From a bacterium (GTDB lineage: Bacteria > Gemmatimonadota > Gemmatimonadetes > Gemmatimonadales > Gemmatimonadaceae): a DNA stretch of 60,910 nucleotides. Location of the stretch: the NCBI GenBank assembly GCA_027484025.1, contig JAIXTI010000052.1, positions 1 through 60,910 of the forward strand, written 5' to 3'. Every line of letters begins with the position of its first letter. The stretch's first letter is position 1. Positions 53,861 through 60,910 of the stretch are shown one piece after another. Below the pieces are notes generated by a model. It saw nothing but the letters and a program-made list of their open reading frames with translations, ran no database searches and was not told where the DNA came from. The translations under genes and the position numbers were made by a program.

Positions 53861-53929
53861 ACCCCAAATCTTCATATCGGCCATAACGGCCGACCAAAGC
53901 GCATTCACGAGCTGGGCCATGAATTCCAT
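53858..53929 (-). CDS. 23-residue peptide ORF upstream of the HD-GYP gene
   Basis: This ORF is too short for routine gene finding. It begins ATG at 53929 and ends TAA at 53858-53860. A near-ideal Shine-Dalgarno (GGGAGGTGA, 53936-53944) ends with 9 bp between the GGAGG core and the ATG, far better than that of the following gene. The product begins MEFMAQL, ends KIWG, and has Trp at 12 and 22, four Met residues and a hydrophobic, possibly amphipathic middle; it has only Glu2, Asp18 and Lys20 as charges. There is no signal peptide or double-glycine. It could be a signal peptide pheromone, a leader peptide that couples translation, or a small membrane-active regulator of the adjacent sensor. Confidence 0.5.
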   Translation of the reverse strand: MEFMAQLVNALWSAVMADMKIWG

Positions 53930-53935
53930 GAAACG

Positions 53936-53944
53936 TCACCTCCC
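53936..53944 (-). promoter_or_regulatory. strong ribosome binding site of the 23-residue ORF
   Basis: GGGAGGTGA on the minus strand is complementary to the 16S rRNA 3' end over nine bases. The ATG follows at usable distance. Few genes in this window have so strong a site. Confidence 0.6.
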
Positions 53945-53955
53945 ATAGGGTAAGT

Positions 53956-53984
53956 CACGCGTGTCCCGCTCGGGACGCCACGTG
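53956..53984 (-). promoter_or_regulatory. leader hairpin upstream of the 23-residue ORF
   Basis: GTCCCG (53963-53968) and CGGGAC (53971-53976) form a tight stem, flanked by CACG (53956-53959) and CGTG (53981-53984), which can also pair. It lies 11 bp before the ribosome site. It matches no riboswitch class I know. Confidence 0.35.
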
Positions 53985-54098
53985 CTTGGACTAGGTTGGC
54001 TCCGCTCGTACTACTGGCCTGCCCGCTCAGCTCCGCTCTAGACGGCTGACGGGGACGTTGGGGTTCTCGTCGTGTCGATGACGAAAAGGGTAAAGGGC

Positions 54099-54118
54099 GG
54101 ACACGGGGTCCCGTGTCC
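54099..54118 (-). terminator. hairpin after the two-domain hypothetical gene
   Basis: GGACACGGG (54099-54107) and CCCGTGTCC (54110-54118) form a 9-bp dyad starting 4 bp past the stop. On the minus strand it is followed by CCTTTACCCTTTT, a loose T-rich tail. Confidence 0.5.
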
Positions 54119-54121
54119 TAG

Positions 54122-55045
54122 TTATCGCTCCAGGTGCACCCACCGGTTGGTCGCGTCGAGCACCGACAATACCGCGCTCGTTTCCGCGCTCTCCCGTACT
54201 TCACAGCTACCCGTCAAGCACACCGGCTCGCGACCCACGCGCGCCGAGACGCTCACGAACACGAACTCACGATCGAAGGCGTCCACCAGCTTCGCTCCTT
54301 CCAGCGAAATGCTGCGTTCGCCGCCCGGCGTACTCTTCATCGCCGAGCTGATCGCCTGCAACGTGGCCCGCGCTGCCAACTCGATGCGCGATCGCTCCGT
54401 TTCCTGCCCTTCCGCCTCCCCAAAAAACTCCTGCCCGTCTCGCGACAACGTCACCCGGCACAACACACCGCGTGACCGCGACCGACGCACCTCGACATCC
54501 TCGAAAATCAGCAACCGACGTCCAGCCGCCACGTCAGGCAGGGTCGCCGAAGAGATAGACGACCGAGAGCGAGCGGGGGCACTGGCCTCCTCCATGGGGA
54601 CAGGCTGCGCCACCGGTGGAACGGTCGGAGTGACCGGCGCCGTGTAGCCGCCGGCAAACGCCCCCGTGAAAGCCGGTGCCGGAGGCACCGGCGTCGGCGT
54701 CGGCGTCGCCACCCCACCAGACACGGCGCTCAAACCGGGCACGACCGTGGCCTCGGCAGGCGTATCCATGGCCCGCGGCACGTCGAGCGTGGTGGCAATG
54801 GAGATCTTGCGGTGGTTGACCCGCAGCCCGAGGTGCGCCATGAGGGCACTCTCGATGTTCCGCACCGTGTTTTTGGGCGGGACCTGGTCGGTCGTCAGCA
54901 CATGGATTTCGTCGACCGCCCCCATGTCGCTGGGGACGATACGCACGGAAATCACGCCGGGAAGCGTGGCGATCAGCTCCTCGGCGCGGCGGATGGGCAG
55001 GACACTACCGGCGATGCTGCCTGAGGCAGATGACGGGATGGTCAT
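54122..55045 (-). CDS. conserved hypothetical two-domain protein
   Basis: A 307-residue cytosolic-looking protein. The N-terminal domain (about 15-95) has beta-alpha-beta character: AEELIATLPGVISVRIV, EIHVLTTDQVPPKNTVRNIESAL, HRKISIATTLD. A Pro/Thr/Ala-rich linker (about 100-170) follows. The C-terminal domain (about 185-300) has LLIFEDVEVRRSRSRGVLCRVTLSRDG and a final VFVSVSARVGREP sheet. Similar N-terminal modules occur in uncharacterised proteins of Actinobacteria and Firmicutes. No catalytic motif is visible. The ATG at 55045 is used; a TTG at 55093 would add 16 residues. Neither has a good ribosome site. Confidence 0.65.
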   Translation of the reverse strand: MTIPSSASGSIAGSVLPIRRAEELIATLPGVISVRIVPSDMGAVDEIHVLTTDQVPPKNTVRNIESALMAHLGLRVNHRKISIATTLDVPRAMDTPAEATVVPGLSAVSGGVATPTPTPVPPAPAFTGAFAGGYTAPVTPTVPPVAQPVPMEEASAPARSRSSISSATLPDVAAGRRLLIFEDVEVRRSRSRGVLCRVTLSRDGQEFFGEAEGQETERSRIELAARATLQAISSAMKSTPGGERSISLEGAKLVDAFDREFVFVSVSARVGREPVCLTGSCEVRESAETSAVLSVLDATNRWVHLER

Positions 55046-55207
55046 GCCAATATTGGCGGGAATGGACAGATCAGGCTCCGAAGCATGGGCCAACCGGGTG
55101 GAAGGGTCCGGCTGTCGACTAGAGCGAATATGTGACCAGAATCCGATTCCGGCAAGGCTGAAAGTTCGCCCAAGGTATTGTCCCGCATGAAGGTAAGCAC
55201 CCAGACC

Positions 55208-56887
55208 TCAAGCTTCGTCTCGTCCGTCATCCCGGGCGTCGTCGGGGCCCGCGAAATCCTCCCCTTCGTACTCCCGCAGCTTCCGATACAGCGTCCGCTC
55301 GCCAATACCGAGCATTTCGGCCGCCTTGCGACGGTTTCCGGCAGTATCCCGAAGCGCCGCGCGAATGGCGACCCGCTCGATTTCGGCCATCGTCATCCCG
55401 GGCCCAAGGGTGATGACCGTCGCCGGCGGCGTTTCGTCACGCGGCTCGATTCCACGCACCATGCCGTACCCGTTCGCAGGCAGAATTTCCGTGAGGCCGG
55501 CCACCGGCGCGGGCACCGGACGTACGTCACCAACCCACGAGGGCTGCGGCGCTGGTCGCGTCTCCACATCCATGCGACGGCGCAGCTCTTCGACTTGCAA
55601 CTTGAGCTCAACGAGCGATCGCACGATGAATTCGAGTTCGCGTCCCTGCGCGCGTTCACTGCCCTGCACCAACGGTCCCACATGCACCGGCAGCAAGCGA
55701 CGACCACCACTGTCGCGAATGGCGCGCGGAATGTCATCGGCGACGATCTCGCGACCATGAGCGAGCACGACCATGCTCTCGACAAGATTGCGCAACTCGC
55801 GCACGTTGCCCGGCCACGGATACTCCACGAGTAAGCCGAGTGCGTCACCGGAAATGCCGAAGAACTCGCGGTCGTGCATCGCGCTGAACTCGGTGACGAA
55901 CTTGCGCACGAGGAGCGGAATATCTTCGCGACGTTCACGCAGCGGTGGCAGATACACGCTGAGCACGTTGAGCCGATAGAAGAGATCGGCACGGAATGCG
56001 CCCTCGTCCACATGCTCGCGCAACGGCCGATTCGTGGCGGCCACGACGCGTACATCCACCGGGATCGTCTGTACGCCGCCGACACGAGTGACTTCACGCT
56101 CCTCGAGTACGCGTAGCAACTTCACCTGCGTCGCCGACGGAATTTCGCCGATCTCATCGAGGAAGAGCGTGCCGGTATCGGCCAGCTCGAAGCGCCCGAG
56201 ACGTCGCTCAGCCGCGCCGGTGAATGACCCCTTCTCGTGACCGAACAGCTCGCTTTCGAGCAGCGTTTCCGGCAGCGCGCCCACATTCACTGCAATGAAC
56301 GGCTTGCCGCGCCGCGGACTCAGGCGATGTACCGCACGCGCAACGAGCTCTTTACCCGTGCCGCTCTCGCCTTCGATGAGCACGGTGCTGGTGACCGGCG
56401 CGATCTGCTCGATCTTGACCAACACTTCGCGAATGGCCGCGGACTCGCCAACCAAGCCGGTGTCCGCCGCCAGCATGTAGCGCTCGAGCCGACGACGAAT
56501 GCTATCGACGACATCCTCAATGACAACCGGCTTGGACCACGTCTCGGCGTACCCGATCTCACGCAGCCGCTCGAGCATGAGCGGATCGTTGACATCGGTA
56601 AAGCCGATCACCGCCACGTTGTCCCACAACAGCTGCCGCACGAGGGCGACGTTGGCCGAATCGAGCAACGCCCCCGTGAGCACGAGCACCAGCGGACGCG
56701 CGCGCCGCAGATCGCCGCGTACGTCGTCCATGGGTGAAATCGTGACCGTCTGCACGCCCTGCGCTTCCAACGCCGCGTTGAGCCGGACGGCCGGCTCGAC
56801 ATCGGTCATGAGAATGGCCACGACGCCGGCGGTGGCGTCGTCCATGCCACCGCGACGCGCCGCTGACGGGCGTGCGCGCATGCTCAC
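55208..56887 (-). CDS. sigma-54-dependent transcriptional activator with degenerate receiver
   Basis: A 559-residue enhancer-binding protein. The AAA+ core has Walker [15 protein letters not shown] (the sigma-54 contact loop, usually GAFTGA), Walker B LFLDEIGE, and the R-finger region. A Fis-type helix-turn-helix ends the protein ([21 protein letters not shown]). The N-terminal about 120 residues fold like a receiver, but the phosphoacceptor position reads VLTGALL with no Asp, although the late Lys (WSKPV) is kept, so it is probably not phosphorylated. A GTG at 56887 overlaps the gcvT stop by 4 bp; ATG 56881 is an alternative. Confidence 0.92.
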   Translation of the reverse strand: MSMRARPSAARRGGMDDATAGVVAILMTDVEPAVRLNAALEAQGVQTVTISPMDDVRGDLRRARPLVLVLTGALLDSANVALVRQLLWDNVAVIGFTDVNDPLMLERLREIGYAETWSKPVVIEDVVDSIRRRLERYMLAADTGLVGESAAIREVLVKIEQIAPVTSTVLIEGESGTGKELVARAVHRLSPRRGKPFIAVNVGALPETLLESELFGHEKGSFTGAAERRLGRFELADTGTLFLDEIGEIPSATQVKLLRVLEEREVTRVGGVQTIPVDVRVVAATNRPLREHVDEGAFRADLFYRLNVLSVYLPPLRERREDIPLLVRKFVTEFSAMHDREFFGISGDALGLLVEYPWPGNVRELRNLVESMVVLAHGREIVADDIPRAIRDSGGRRLLPVHVGPLVQGSERAQGRELEFIVRSLVELKLQVEELRRRMDVETRPAPQPSWVGDVRPVPAPVAGLTEILPANGYGMVRGIEPRDETPPATVITLGPGMTMAEIERVAIRAALRDTAGNRRKAAEMLGIGERTLYRKLREYEGEDFAGPDDARDDGRDEA

Positions 56888-57996
56888 GCCTTCCCTGCGC
56901 GCTTGTAGAACGGGAGCTTCACGACGCGCGCGGGAATCTTCTTGCCGCGAATATCCACCTCGAACGTGGCGCCCTCAACGGCCGCCGCCGTGGGCAGATA
57001 ACAGGTGCCAATAGGCGTGCCGAGCGTCGGGCTCATCGTGCCGCTGCACACCTCACCGATGTGCACGCCACCGTACACCACACCGTAGCCGTGACGCGGG
57101 AACGCGCGTTCTTCGAAGGTGAAGCCCACGAGCTTGCGGTCGGTCCCGTCCTGATGCTGACGCACCAGCACATCCTTGCCCAGGAACGGCTCGGCCTTGC
57201 CCAACTTGACGAGCCAGCCGAGTCCCGCCTCGAGCGGCGTGGTGCGATCGTCGAGCTCGTTGCCGTAGAGACACATGCCGGCTTCAAGGCGCAGTGAGTC
57301 GCGGCACCCCAGGCCCGCAGGCGTCACACCGCCCGCGTTCATGACGGCGTTCCACACGTGCTCGGCCTTCGTGTGATCGAAGTACAATTCGAATCCAAGT
57401 TCACCGGTGTAGCCCGTGCGCGAAATGATGCACGGCACGCCGGCGACATTCCCTTCGGTGAACCAGTAGTACTTGATGCCGTCGAGCGGGACATCGGCGA
57501 GCGACGCGACGATGGTAGGCGCGTTGGGGCCCTGAATGGCCAGCAGCGCCGTCTCGTCGGAGATGTCGGTCATCGTGCAATCGAACGCGCCAATGTGCGC
57601 CTGCAGATGCGCAAGATCCTTGTCGCGATTGCTGGCGTTGATGACGAGCATGAGGTGATCGGCAAATCGATACACGAGCAGGTCGTCGACGATGGTCGCA
57701 TCGTCGCGCAGCAGCGTGCTGTACTGCACCTGCCCGATGCCGAGCGCGGCCACATCGTTGCTGGTTACGCTCGATACGAACCGAATGGCGTCCGGCCCGC
57801 GCACGATGACTTCGCCCATGTGCGACACGTCGAACATGCCGCAGGTCTCGCGGACGGCTTTGTGTTCGACGGTGATCCCGGTGGGGTACTGCACCGGCAT
57901 TTCGTAGCCGGCGAAGGGGACGATCTTCGCGCCAAGGGCGACGTGAACGTCGTGAAGCGGCGTACGCTTGAGCGAGCCGGAGTTGTCAGCAGTCAT
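56884..57996 (-). CDS. gcvT: aminomethyltransferase (glycine cleavage T protein)
   Basis: A 370-residue enzyme that transfers the methylene group from lipoylated H protein to tetrahydrofolate. Diagnostic blocks: GYEMPVQYPTGITVEH, GMFDVSHMGEVIVRG, NASNRDKD with the catalytic Asp, GYTGELGFEL, GLGCRDSLRLEAGMCLYGNEL (core RDSLRLEAG), and the C-terminal IGTCYLP. Other gcv genes are not adjacent. The overlap with the sigma-54 activator suggests one transcript, which is unusual for a housekeeping enzyme. No glycine riboswitch is visible in the 112 bp upstream. Confidence 0.96.
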   Translation of the reverse strand: MTADNSGSLKRTPLHDVHVALGAKIVPFAGYEMPVQYPTGITVEHKAVRETCGMFDVSHMGEVIVRGPDAIRFVSSVTSNDVAALGIGQVQYSTLLRDDATIVDDLLVYRFADHLMLVINASNRDKDLAHLQAHIGAFDCTMTDISDETALLAIQGPNAPTIVASLADVPLDGIKYYWFTEGNVAGVPCIISRTGYTGELGFELYFDHTKAEHVWNAVMNAGGVTPAGLGCRDSLRLEAGMCLYGNELDDRTTPLEAGLGWLVKLGKAEPFLGKDVLVRQHQDGTDRKLVGFTFEERAFPRHGYGVVYGGVHIGEVCSGTMSPTLGTPIGTCYLPTAAAVEGATFEVDIRGKKIPARVVKLPFYKRAGKA

Positions 57997-58011
57997 GGGC
58001 GGAAAAGAAGC

Positions 58012-58036
58012 GGGCGCACCCGATGTGAGTGCGCCC
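58012..58036 (-). terminator. hairpin between bcp and gcvT
   Basis: GGGCGCAC (58012-58019) pairs with GTGCGCCC (58029-58036). On the minus strand it is followed by GCTTCTTTTCC. It should end the bcp transcript about 75 bp past its stop. Confidence 0.6.
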
Positions 58037-58108
58037 CTCTAAAATGCCGAAAGTGGCAGACATGTGCCAGCCATTGCGGCAGACGGTCAGGTCACGTTCA
58101 GGGCTCGA

Positions 58109-58567
58109 TCAGCCGATGACCGCCATGACCTCTTCGGCGTGTCCCGCCGGCTTGACCTTCTCGAACACCTTGACGATCTGCCCCTTGGGGTCGATGACGA
58201 AGGTGGTGCGCTCGACGCCCATGTACTTCTTGCCGTACATGGACTTCTCCTTCCAGATGTCGTACGCCTGCAGCGCCACCTTGTCCTCGTCGGCCAGCAA
58301 GGTGAAGGGGAGCTCGTACTTCGTCTTGAACTTGACGTGCGACTTGACGGAGTCGGGGCTGATGCCGAGGATGACCGCCTTTTTCTTGTCGAAGCGCGGG
58401 AAGAGATCGCGGAATTCGCACGCCTGGGTGGTGCACCCCGAGGTGTCGTCCTTGGGGTAGCCGTAGAGCACGACCCACTGGCCGCGCAGCGACGAGAGCG
58501 TGAGCGTGTCGCCGGTGTCGGTCGGAAGCGTGAAATCGGGGGCCAGTTGGCCGGCAGCGATGGGCAT
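58109..58567 (-). CDS. bcp: thioredoxin-dependent peroxiredoxin, Bcp/PrxQ type
   Basis: A 152-residue peroxidase that reduces H2O2 and organic peroxides. The peroxidatic and resolving cysteines are in TSGCTTQACEFRD, the C-x4-C arrangement of alpha-PrxQ. LAPDFTLPTDTG at the N-terminus, LGISPDSVKSH, and RTTFVIDPKGQI match the family. The protein is cytosolic and of normal length. It lies 51 bp after argF on the same strand; the two may share a transcript. Confidence 0.96.
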   Translation of the reverse strand: MPIAAGQLAPDFTLPTDTGDTLTLSSLRGQWVVLYGYPKDDTSGCTTQACEFRDLFPRFDKKKAVILGISPDSVKSHVKFKTKYELPFTLLADEDKVALQAYDIWKEKSMYGKKYMGVERTTFVIDPKGQIVKVFEKVKPAGHAEEVMAVIG

Positions 58568-58618
58568 GTGTGTGTGCAGAACCGAAAGAAATGGTGAACC
58601 GCGCGTGGACGTGGCGAC

Positions 58619-59566
58619 TTAGAGCGACACGTTGCCCATGAGCGCCGCCATGATGGCCTTCTGGATATGCAGCCGGTTTTCGGCTTCGTCCCAGACCACG
58701 CTCTGCGCGCCGTCGATGACCTCGGCGGTGACTTCTTCGCCGCGGTGTGCGGGGAGACAGTGCAGGAAGATGGCGTGTTTGTGCGCCTTGGCCATGAGCG
58801 CGCTATCGACCTGGTAGAGGGCGAACGCGAGCGCCCGCTTGGTCTGTTCCTCTTCCTGCCCCATGGAGGCCCACACGTCGGTGGTCACCACGTCGGCGCC
58901 ACTGACGGCCTCGTTGGGGTCACGCAGCAGCTGCACGTTCGCGCCGCGCTCGGCGGCCAGGGCCATGAAGGTGTCGTCGGGATCGTAGCCTTCGGGGCAG
59001 GCGACGCGCAGGCCAAAGCCGAGATGCGTGGCCGCTTCGATCCACGAGTTGGCCATGTTGTTGCCGTCGCCAATCCACGCCACCGTCTTGCCGCGGATGT
59101 CGCCCAAATGCTGCTGCACGGTGAGCACGTCGGCGAGCACCTGGCACGGATGCGAGAGATCGGTGAGACCGTTGATGATTGGGATGCTCGCATGTTCGGC
59201 GAGCTCGACCACATCGTCGTGCGCGAAGGTGCGGATCATGATGCCCTGCACGTAGCGCGAGAGCACGCGCGCGGTGTCGCCAATGGGCTCACCGCGGCCG
59301 ATCTGCACGTCACGCGGCGACAAGAAATGCGCCGTGCCGCCGAGCTGGATGGCGCCGATCTCGAACGACATGCGCGTCCGCGTGGACGACTTCATGAACA
59401 GCATGGCGAGCGCTTTCCCCGTGAGCGGCTTGTCCGTGTACCGGCCCGTTCGCATCCGCTCGGCGAGATCGAGCAGGGCGAACGTTTCGGCCGTGGAGAA
59501 GTCGGCGATGTTGAGGAAATCGCGGTGCGGTGTGCCTTGCTGCTCGGGATGCATGGGCGCCTGCAT
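58619..59566 (-). CDS. argF: ornithine carbamoyltransferase
   Basis: A 315-residue enzyme forming citrulline from ornithine and carbamoyl phosphate in arginine synthesis. The carbamoyl phosphate loop is SSTRTRMSFE, followed by GTAHFL, HPCQVLADVLT, and HCLPAHRGEEVTAEVIDG (core HCLPAHRG). It is monomer-type with no extension. ATG 59566 or 59554 may be the start. No other arginine gene is adjacent. The SusC-type or N-acetylornithine-specific variant motifs were not seen, so a normal OTCase is assumed. Confidence 0.94.
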   Translation of the reverse strand: MQAPMHPEQQGTPHRDFLNIADFSTAETFALLDLAERMRTGRYTDKPLTGKALAMLFMKSSTRTRMSFEIGAIQLGGTAHFLSPRDVQIGRGEPIGDTARVLSRYVQGIMIRTFAHDDVVELAEHASIPIINGLTDLSHPCQVLADVLTVQQHLGDIRGKTVAWIGDGNNMANSWIEAATHLGFGLRVACPEGYDPDDTFMALAAERGANVQLLRDPNEAVSGADVVTTDVWASMGQEEEQTKRALAFALYQVDSALMAKAHKHAIFLHCLPAHRGEEVTAEVIDGAQSVVWDEAENRLHIQKAIMAALMGNVSL

Positions 59567-59592
59567 AGCTATGCCATCCTGGAAACGGAAAG

Positions 59593-59624
59593 CAGACGGC
59601 GCGGCTTTGGGGCCGCGCCGTCTG
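59593..59624 (-). terminator. terminator after the TPR protein gene
   Basis: CAGACGGCGCGGC (59593-59605) pairs perfectly with GCCGCGCCGTCTG (59612-59624) around a 6-nt loop. On the minus strand it is followed by CTTTCCGTTTCC. It separates the TPR gene from argF. Confidence 0.7.
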
Positions 59625-59745
59625 TTGGGAATTCATGCAAGGTAGCGAATCGGACCCGCCGGGGGGAGGCTTGGGGGAGCCAGCTCTGCAACGATGACGC
59701 GATCGCGGTACGGAGTCCCTTAGAGGCAACGCCACGGGAGCCGTG

Positions 59746-60910
59746 TCATTCGACGAGATCATCCAGCCCGCCGTGCGGCGGCGTTCCGGGATCGCGGCCG
59801 AACACGCGGTGCAAGAGCGACTGATACTCTGGACGCGTCCGCTGCTCCGTTTTGACTTGGAGGAAGAGAATATGTGGTGCCCACCACTCCCGGCGTCGCA
59901 CCGATTCCTCGAACCAGTACAGCAGCCGCTCCTCATCCACCTCCGACCAGGCGGCAGCAATCCACGAGGCAAGTGAGCGCTGAGGGCCATCCCATGATTC
60001 CATCTCGCGCGCCAGCTTCCGCGCGTCCTCCAACCGGCCGAGCAGCGCGAGCGATCGCGCCATGACTGATAGGCTCGCGGCAGATTTCGGCGAGACACGC
60101 ATACACTGCTCGGCATGCCGCAGCGCTTCATCCAAATGCCCTTGCCGCTGCCGGAGCTGCGCGTACACAAACCACGCCAAGCCGTTCTCCGGCTCACGAT
60201 GGATCAGCGCTTCGAGGAAGGGCACCGCCTCCTCTCCATATCCCATGATCATCAGGAGATTGGTGGCGGCCACGACCGAGCCAGCAGAGACAGGATCCAC
60301 CGCAAGTGCGGCGCGAGCGAGACGCAGAGCCTCGCGGAACCGCGCAGACCAGAAGTAGACGAGCCCACAGCGGGCGAGCACATTGCCGTCGCGCGGCGCC
60401 AGCTGGACAGCCCGCAGTGAGTAGCGCTTCGCTTCCTCCCAGTCGCGGTCCAGCACGCCGGCACAGACACCGAGGTTACTCCACGCCTCCGCGTACTCGG
60501 GGTCGATCGCGAGGGCGTCACGAAAGGCGCGTTGAGCGGCCCCCATGTGTGCCGCCACATCACCGATGCCGTACGTCGCCTGACTAATTCGGACCACACC
60601 CAACGCCGAAAGTGCGGGAGCGAACGTCGGATCCAGACGTATCGCCTCCTCGACCAGCGCCTGCCCTTCGGCGTATCGCGCCGCATCGACGTGGCCACGG
60701 AGCAGGTGGGTCGCTTGCAGGTAGCGCTGGTAGGCGATGGGGTGGACGCGTCGCGTCGGCACGGGCGTCGCCACGTTTACCGGCGTCAGACGCGTCGACA
60801 GGGCCCCGCTAACACGTCGCGCGATCTCGTCCTGCAGCGCAAAGACATCATCGAGCTCGCCGTCGTAGCGATCGCTCCACTGTTGGAAGCCGGTCTCCAC
60901 ATCGAGCAAC
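59746..60910 (-). CDS. C-terminal part of a TolB/FlgO-like TPR protein (5' end outside the window)
   Basis: At least 387 residues, open to the right edge. The beginning of the visible part, LLDVETGFQQWSDRYDGELDDVFALQDEIARRV (key WSDRYD and DVFALQDEIA), is the end of the TolB/FlgO-like domain found after DNA-binding or kinase domains. Then follow about five TPR-like helix pairs, such as IDPEYAEAWSNLGVCAG and REPENGLAWFVYAQLRQRQG. The missing N-terminus may be a winged helix, adenylate cyclase or Ser/Thr kinase domain, so the function is open. No membrane segment is in the visible part. Confidence 0.75.
   Translation of the reverse strand, partial: LLDVETGFQQWSDRYDGELDDVFALQDEIARRVSGALSTRLTPVNVATPVPTRRVHPIAYQRYLQATHLLRGHVDAARYAEGQALVEEAIRLDPTFAPALSALGVVRISQATYGIGDVAAHMGAAQRAFRDALAIDPEYAEAWSNLGVCAGVLDRDWEEAKRYSLRAVQLAPRDGNVLARCGLVYFWSARFREALRLARAALAVDPVSAGSVVAATNLLMIMGYGEEAVPFLEALIHREPENGLAWFVYAQLRQRQGHLDEALRHAEQCMRVSPKSAASLSVMARSLALLGRLEDARKLAREMESWDGPQRSLASWIAAAWSEVDEERLLYWFEESVRRREWWAPHILFLQVKTEQRTRPEYQSLLHRVFGRDPGTPPHGGLDDLVE

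Noticed and set aside
53858..53929. PqqA-like precursor peptide
   Set aside because: Length fits, but the required Glu-x3-Tyr pair is absent and no pqq genes are nearby.
53930..54098. Cyclic-di-GMP riboswitch in the leader of the peptide/HD-GYP unit
   Set aside because: The leader has a hairpin and repeated GAGCGGAG segments but lacks the conserved GEMM core and tetraloop-receptor sequence.
57997..58108. Possible glycine riboswitch upstream of gcvT
   Set aside because: The 112 bp contain only a terminator hairpin and none of the conserved glycine-aptamer segments; there is also too little room for the usual tandem form.
1..60910. CRISPR array, tRNA or rRNA genes
   Set aside because: No regularly spaced direct repeats, cloverleaf-compatible segments or conserved rRNA sequences were noticed in the gaps.

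Overview
This is a 60.9 kb window of a high-GC bacterial chromosome, densely coded on both strands, with no rRNA, tRNA, CRISPR array or transposase that I can see. I infer a Gemmatimonas-like member of the Gemmatimonadota. The grounds are GC-rich codon use, a SusC/SusD outer-membrane pair, many secreted or TAT/lipoprotein exoenzymes (S9, M1, GH3, GH109), a BTAD/AAA regulator and TolB/TPR-type proteins, an EtfAB plus membrane FeS quinone oxidoreductase, and Fo genes whose products carry signal-like N-termini. The assignment comes from gene content only and was not checked by a search.

Layout. 0-4.2 kb (+): end of an outer-membrane protein, then a tightly overlapped run of a PTPS/QueD-like enzyme, dacB, moeA and a methyltransferase. 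4.2-9.5 kb: a hybrid PAS histidine kinase (-), a small secreted protein (+) and a GH3-PA14 glycosidase (+). 9.5-9.9 kb holds a striking 120-nt two-stem fold (candidate structured RNA). 9.9-19.7 kb (-): membrane FeS EtfAB:quinone oxidoreductase, etfA, etfB, SusD, SusC and a glutaryl-CoA-dehydrogenase-type enzyme. The dehydrogenase, EtfAB and the FeS protein form an electron route to quinone. 19.9-25.5 kb: an Ig-repeat lipoprotein (+), an SprT-like protein, and an MhqD/MhqO-like hydrolase/dioxygenase pair behind a promoter overlapped by a perfect palindrome. 25.6-36.5 kb: Ser/Thr kinase, phosphoesterase, NAD-type isocitrate dehydrogenase, cstA with its YbdD partner, S9 peptidase, MFS carrier and M20 peptidase. 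36.5-43.7 kb (-): a sugar cluster (GHMP kinase, two sugar nucleotidyltransferases, TAT-exported GH109 enzyme, cupin) and an M1 peptidase. 43.7-47.1 kb (-): atpZ, atpI-like, atpB, atpE, atpF, atpH, with the F1 genes absent. 47.2-49.0 kb (+): BsuPI-type lipoprotein and a MoxR ATPase.

49.1-54.1 kb is the most unusual part. A 1101-residue BTAD/AAA regulator is preceded by two TGACAG(C/T) heptamers 11 bp apart. Its GC content falls abruptly about two-thirds of the way through the gene. It converges on an equally low-GC gene for a membrane HD-GYP protein. Upstream of the HD-GYP gene lies an unlisted 23-codon ORF with a near-ideal Shine-Dalgarno. I propose this trio as a candidate uncharacterised peptide/membrane-sensor signalling unit. 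54.1-60.9 kb (-): a two-domain hypothetical protein, a sigma-54 activator with a degenerate receiver overlapping gcvT, a PrxQ/Bcp peroxiredoxin, argF, and the C-terminal part of a TPR protein running off the right edge.
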